A DNA stretch of 8,196 nt from Planctomycetes bacterium RBG_16_41_13 (lineage in GTDB: Bacteria; Planctomycetota; Brocadiia; Brocadiales; Brocadiaceae), in assembly GCA_001828295.1 (NCBI GenBank), contig MHYI01000179.1, forward strand, positions 5,520-13,715. Direction: 5' to 3'. The notes below the pieces were generated by a model. That model was not told the origin of the DNA. It did not search any database and worked only from the letters and a program-made list of their open reading frames with translations. This document shows, in pieces, positions 6,233-8,196 of this stretch. Position 1 is the first letter of the stretch; every line of letters starts with the position of its first letter. The translations under genes and the position numbers were made by a program.

Positions 6233-7611
6233 TTGAACAATTTGGAAATGTTTTTCGCATACCTGAGTTAAGGAAAAAAGTTTTAATCACACTTGGTTTA
6301 ATAGCATTGTGTCGTGTAGGCGTTTATTTACCCATACCAGGAATCGATACCACTGTATTAAAGTCGTATTTTAATCAGTTTTCACAGTCCGGAATTGGAC
6401 AATTATTAGGAATGGTAGACATGTTTGCAGGCGGTGCCATGTCTTCCGGCGCTATTTTTGGACTGGGAGTGATGCCTTACATCAGCGCGTCTATCATTTT
6501 TCAGTTGTTAGTTGGTGTGGTTCCTTACTTAGAAAGACTACAGAAAGAGGGTGAGGTAGGCAGGAAGAAAATTAATCAATATACGCGGATTGCAACCGTA
6601 GGTTTGTGTCTTTTCCAAGCTTTTGTGATGACGAGAACTCTTTATACCGTTGAATTTAATGGAGTCCCAGTTATACCTGTATATTTGCAGGGCGTTAGTT
6701 TTCAGTTAATGGCGGCAATTTTGCTAACTACAGGTACTATGATTTTGATGTGGATTGGGGAACAGATAGAAGAGCACGGGATAGGGAGTGGTATATCGAT
6801 TGTTATTATGGTTGGTATTATTGAACGGTTGCCATGGGCTTTTAACCAGATAGTACAAAACTTTACATTTTCTGTAGCTCCGGCAGAACATCAGATAGGA
6901 ATCGTTAAACTTTTAATATTATTGGGTATGTTTTTCGCCATCATAGGCGGTGTTGTCTATATTACGCAAGGGCAAAGGCGTATTCCTATACAACAGGCGA
7001 AGCATACGCGTGGCAGGAGGGTCTATGGTGGACAAAGACACTTCTTGCCTCTCAGAGTGAATCAGGCTGGCGTGATGCCGATAATATTTGCTCAATCATT
7101 GCTGATTTTCCCTGCAGCTATCATGCAAGGTATACAGATACGGTTTGAACCTGGGAGCGTTGGTTATTGGATAACTTCACGCTTATCGGGTATTTTACAA
7201 GAAGGTGTTTTATACGTTATGTTGTATATTTTGCTAATTACTTTTTTCTGTTATTTTTGGACGGCTATTCAATTTAACCCAAGAGAAATGTCCAATAATA
7301 TGAAAGATTACGGCAGCTTTATTCCCGGGATTAGGCCAGGGCATAGAACTGCAGAATATCTCGAGAGCATTATGGGCAAGATAACACTTGCGGGTGCCGC
7401 TTTTTTATCTTTAATTGCTATTCTTCCGAAGTTGGTAGCAGGCGGCTTTGAACTTAACAGAGCTATTGCTGGCTTTTATGGAGGCACTGGATTACTGATA
7501 ATTGTTGGTGTTGCATTGGATATGGTGCAGAGAATCGAATCACATATGATAATGAGGCAATATAGTGGCTTTCTTAGCGGTGGCACACGAATTAGAGGTA
7601 GGATGGGATGA
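6229..7611 (+). CDS. secY: Preprotein translocase channel subunit SecY
   Basis: SecY forms the membrane channel, with SecE and SecG, for secreted and inner-membrane proteins. The product is 460 residues, longer than E. coli (443) and B. subtilis (431), with about ten hydrophobic segments. The first spans about residues 18-37 (ending VGVYLPIPGI). The plug region follows at about 56-75 (MVDMFAGGAMSSGAIF), then GVMPYISASIIFQLL. The cytoplasmic loop at about 246-280 has RRIPIQQAKHTRGRRVYGG, followed by NQAGVMPIIFAQSLL. The loop at 366-371 is PGIRPG, whose Arg matches E. coli Arg357, needed for SecA-driven export. The start overlaps the rplO stop by 4 bases. Its only upstream GGAGAGG (6209-6215) is 13 bases away, so coupling to rplO is likely. 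Confidence 0.98.
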   Translation: MIEQFGNVFRIPELRKKVLITLGLIALCRVGVYLPIPGIDTTVLKSYFNQFSQSGIGQLLGMVDMFAGGAMSSGAIFGLGVMPYISASIIFQLLVGVVPYLERLQKEGEVGRKKINQYTRIATVGLCLFQAFVMTRTLYTVEFNGVPVIPVYLQGVSFQLMAAILLTTGTMILMWIGEQIEEHGIGSGISIVIMVGIIERLPWAFNQIVQNFTFSVAPAEHQIGIVKLLILLGMFFAIIGGVVYITQGQRRIPIQQAKHTRGRRVYGGQRHFLPLRVNQAGVMPIIFAQSLLIFPAAIMQGIQIRFEPGSVGYWITSRLSGILQEGVLYVMLYILLITFFCYFWTAIQFNPREMSNNMKDYGSFIPGIRPGHRTAEYLESIMGKITLAGAAFLSLIAILPKLVAGGFELNRAIAGFYGGTGLLIIVGVALDMVQRIESHMIMRQYSGFLSGGTRIRGRMG

Positions 7612-8196
7612 GGATCGTATTTCTAGGTCCTCCAGGTGCAGGTAAAGGAACTCAAGCGGAAACAATTAGTAAGATTGAGAATATTCCTCATATTTCTTCT
7701 GGGAATTTATTACGCGAAGCTATAGAGGCCGGAACTGAAACAGGTGTGAAGGCTCGTTTCTACATAGAGAAAGGCACATTAGTACCAGATCAAGTTGTTG
7801 TGGGAATTGTTGTAGATAGAATTTTAAAGAATGATTGTGGAAATGGTTTTGTTTTGGATGGTTTTCCAAGGACACTTTCTCAAGCAAAAGTACTTGACGA
7901 GATGTTAAAAACACTTGGAGATAGTCTTGATATTGTTTTTTATTTTATAGTCTCTGAACAGACGGTTATTGATAGATTGTCTGGTAGGATGATTTGTAGT
8001 GCGTGCGGTGCGAATTATCACATAAAATTAGTGCCGCCTCTAAAAGATGGAATTTGTGATAAGTGCAGTGGGAAATTACTTCAAAGGGCTGATGATAAAC
8101 CAGAAACAATTATAGAAAGACTTAAAGTCTATCGTGAACAAACGGCAGGTCTAGTTGAATATTATAAGAAAAATAAGATATTAAGGGAAATAATTA
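7608..8196 (+). CDS. adk: Adenylate kinase with zinc-type LID (3' end missing)
   Basis: Adenylate kinase catalyses AMP + ATP to 2 ADP in the cytoplasm. 196 codons are present with no stop; the family is about 212-220 residues, so roughly 20 are missing. The P-loop GPPGAGKGTQ lies at residues 7-16, the AMP-binding region has SSGNLLREAI at 30-39, and LDGFPRT is at 83-89. The LID domain spans about 123-160. It carries Cys130, Cys133, Cys150 and Cys153, the four-cysteine zinc form found in Gram-positive and many other bacteria but not in E. coli. QRADDKPETIIERLKVY follows. The ATG overlaps the secY stop as ATGA, and GAGGT at 7595-7599 lies 8 bases upstream. In many genomes map and infA follow. 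Confidence 0.97.
   Translation, partial: MRIVFLGPPGAGKGTQAETISKIENIPHISSGNLLREAIEAGTETGVKARFYIEKGTLVPDQVVVGIVVDRILKNDCGNGFVLDGFPRTLSQAKVLDEMLKTLGDSLDIVFYFIVSEQTVIDRLSGRMICSACGANYHIKLVPPLKDGICDKCSGKLLQRADDKPETIIERLKVYREQTAGLVEYYKKNKILREII

Noticed and set aside
5713..6240. Minus-strand open frame of 175 codons opposite rplO
   Set aside because: It is long enough to tempt, but mirrors L15 almost exactly. Its hydrophobic, leucine- and proline-rich look comes from reversing lysine- and glycine-rich codons.
7720..7914. Minus-strand open frame of 64 codons opposite adk
   Set aside because: It lies within the adenylate kinase gene, shows no family resemblance and has no supporting signals.

Overview
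This window is a stretch of a bacterial ribosomal-protein super-operon, joining the end of the S10 cluster to the spc cluster. All genes are on the + strand, in the order rplB (last codons), rpsS, rplV, rpsC, rplP, rpmC, rpsQ, rplN, rplX, rplE, rpsZ (zinc-type S14), rpsH, rplF, rplR, rpsE, rplO, secY and adk (3' end beyond the window). Each product is recognisable from family-specific residues. No mobile element, tRNA, rRNA, CRISPR array or convincing minus-strand gene is visible, and no non-coding stretch is longer than about 75 bases.

The DNA is visibly AT-rich. Several features fit a member of the Planctomycetes/PVC group, possibly an anammox-type planctomycete: no L30 gene (rpmD) between rpsE and rplO, a short S14 with four zinc-binding cysteines, an L24 with a cysteine-bearing C-terminal extension, the S19 and S5 wording, and the secY-adk order. 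This placement is an inference from remembered protein style, not a search result. Firmicutes share the zinc S14 and the secY-adk order but normally keep rpmD, so they fit less well.

Layout: positions 1-2341 hold the S10-cluster part (small and large subunit proteins L2, S19, L22, S3, L16, L29, S17). Positions 2364-6232 hold the spc part (L14, L24, L5, S14, S8, L6, L18, S5, L15). Positions 6229-8196 hold the translocon channel gene secY and the adenylate kinase gene adk. The genes are tightly packed and probably co-transcribed. Several pairs overlap: rpsC/rplP by 17 bases, rplP/rpmC by 4 bases (TTGA), and rpsE/rplO, rplO/secY and secY/adk each by 4 bases (ATGA). This suggests translational coupling, especially across the last four genes. 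The longest spacer, 73 bases between rpsS and rplV, holds a small perfect inverted repeat and a sigma70-like promoter candidate.

Together the genes supply ribosome subunits, the membrane channel for secreted and membrane proteins, and the enzyme that balances adenine nucleotides: a growth-linked housekeeping set. I found no new biological system here. The points worth a second look are small: the absent rpmD, the atypical L24 cysteine spacing, the rpsS-rplV spacer, and a few start-codon questions.
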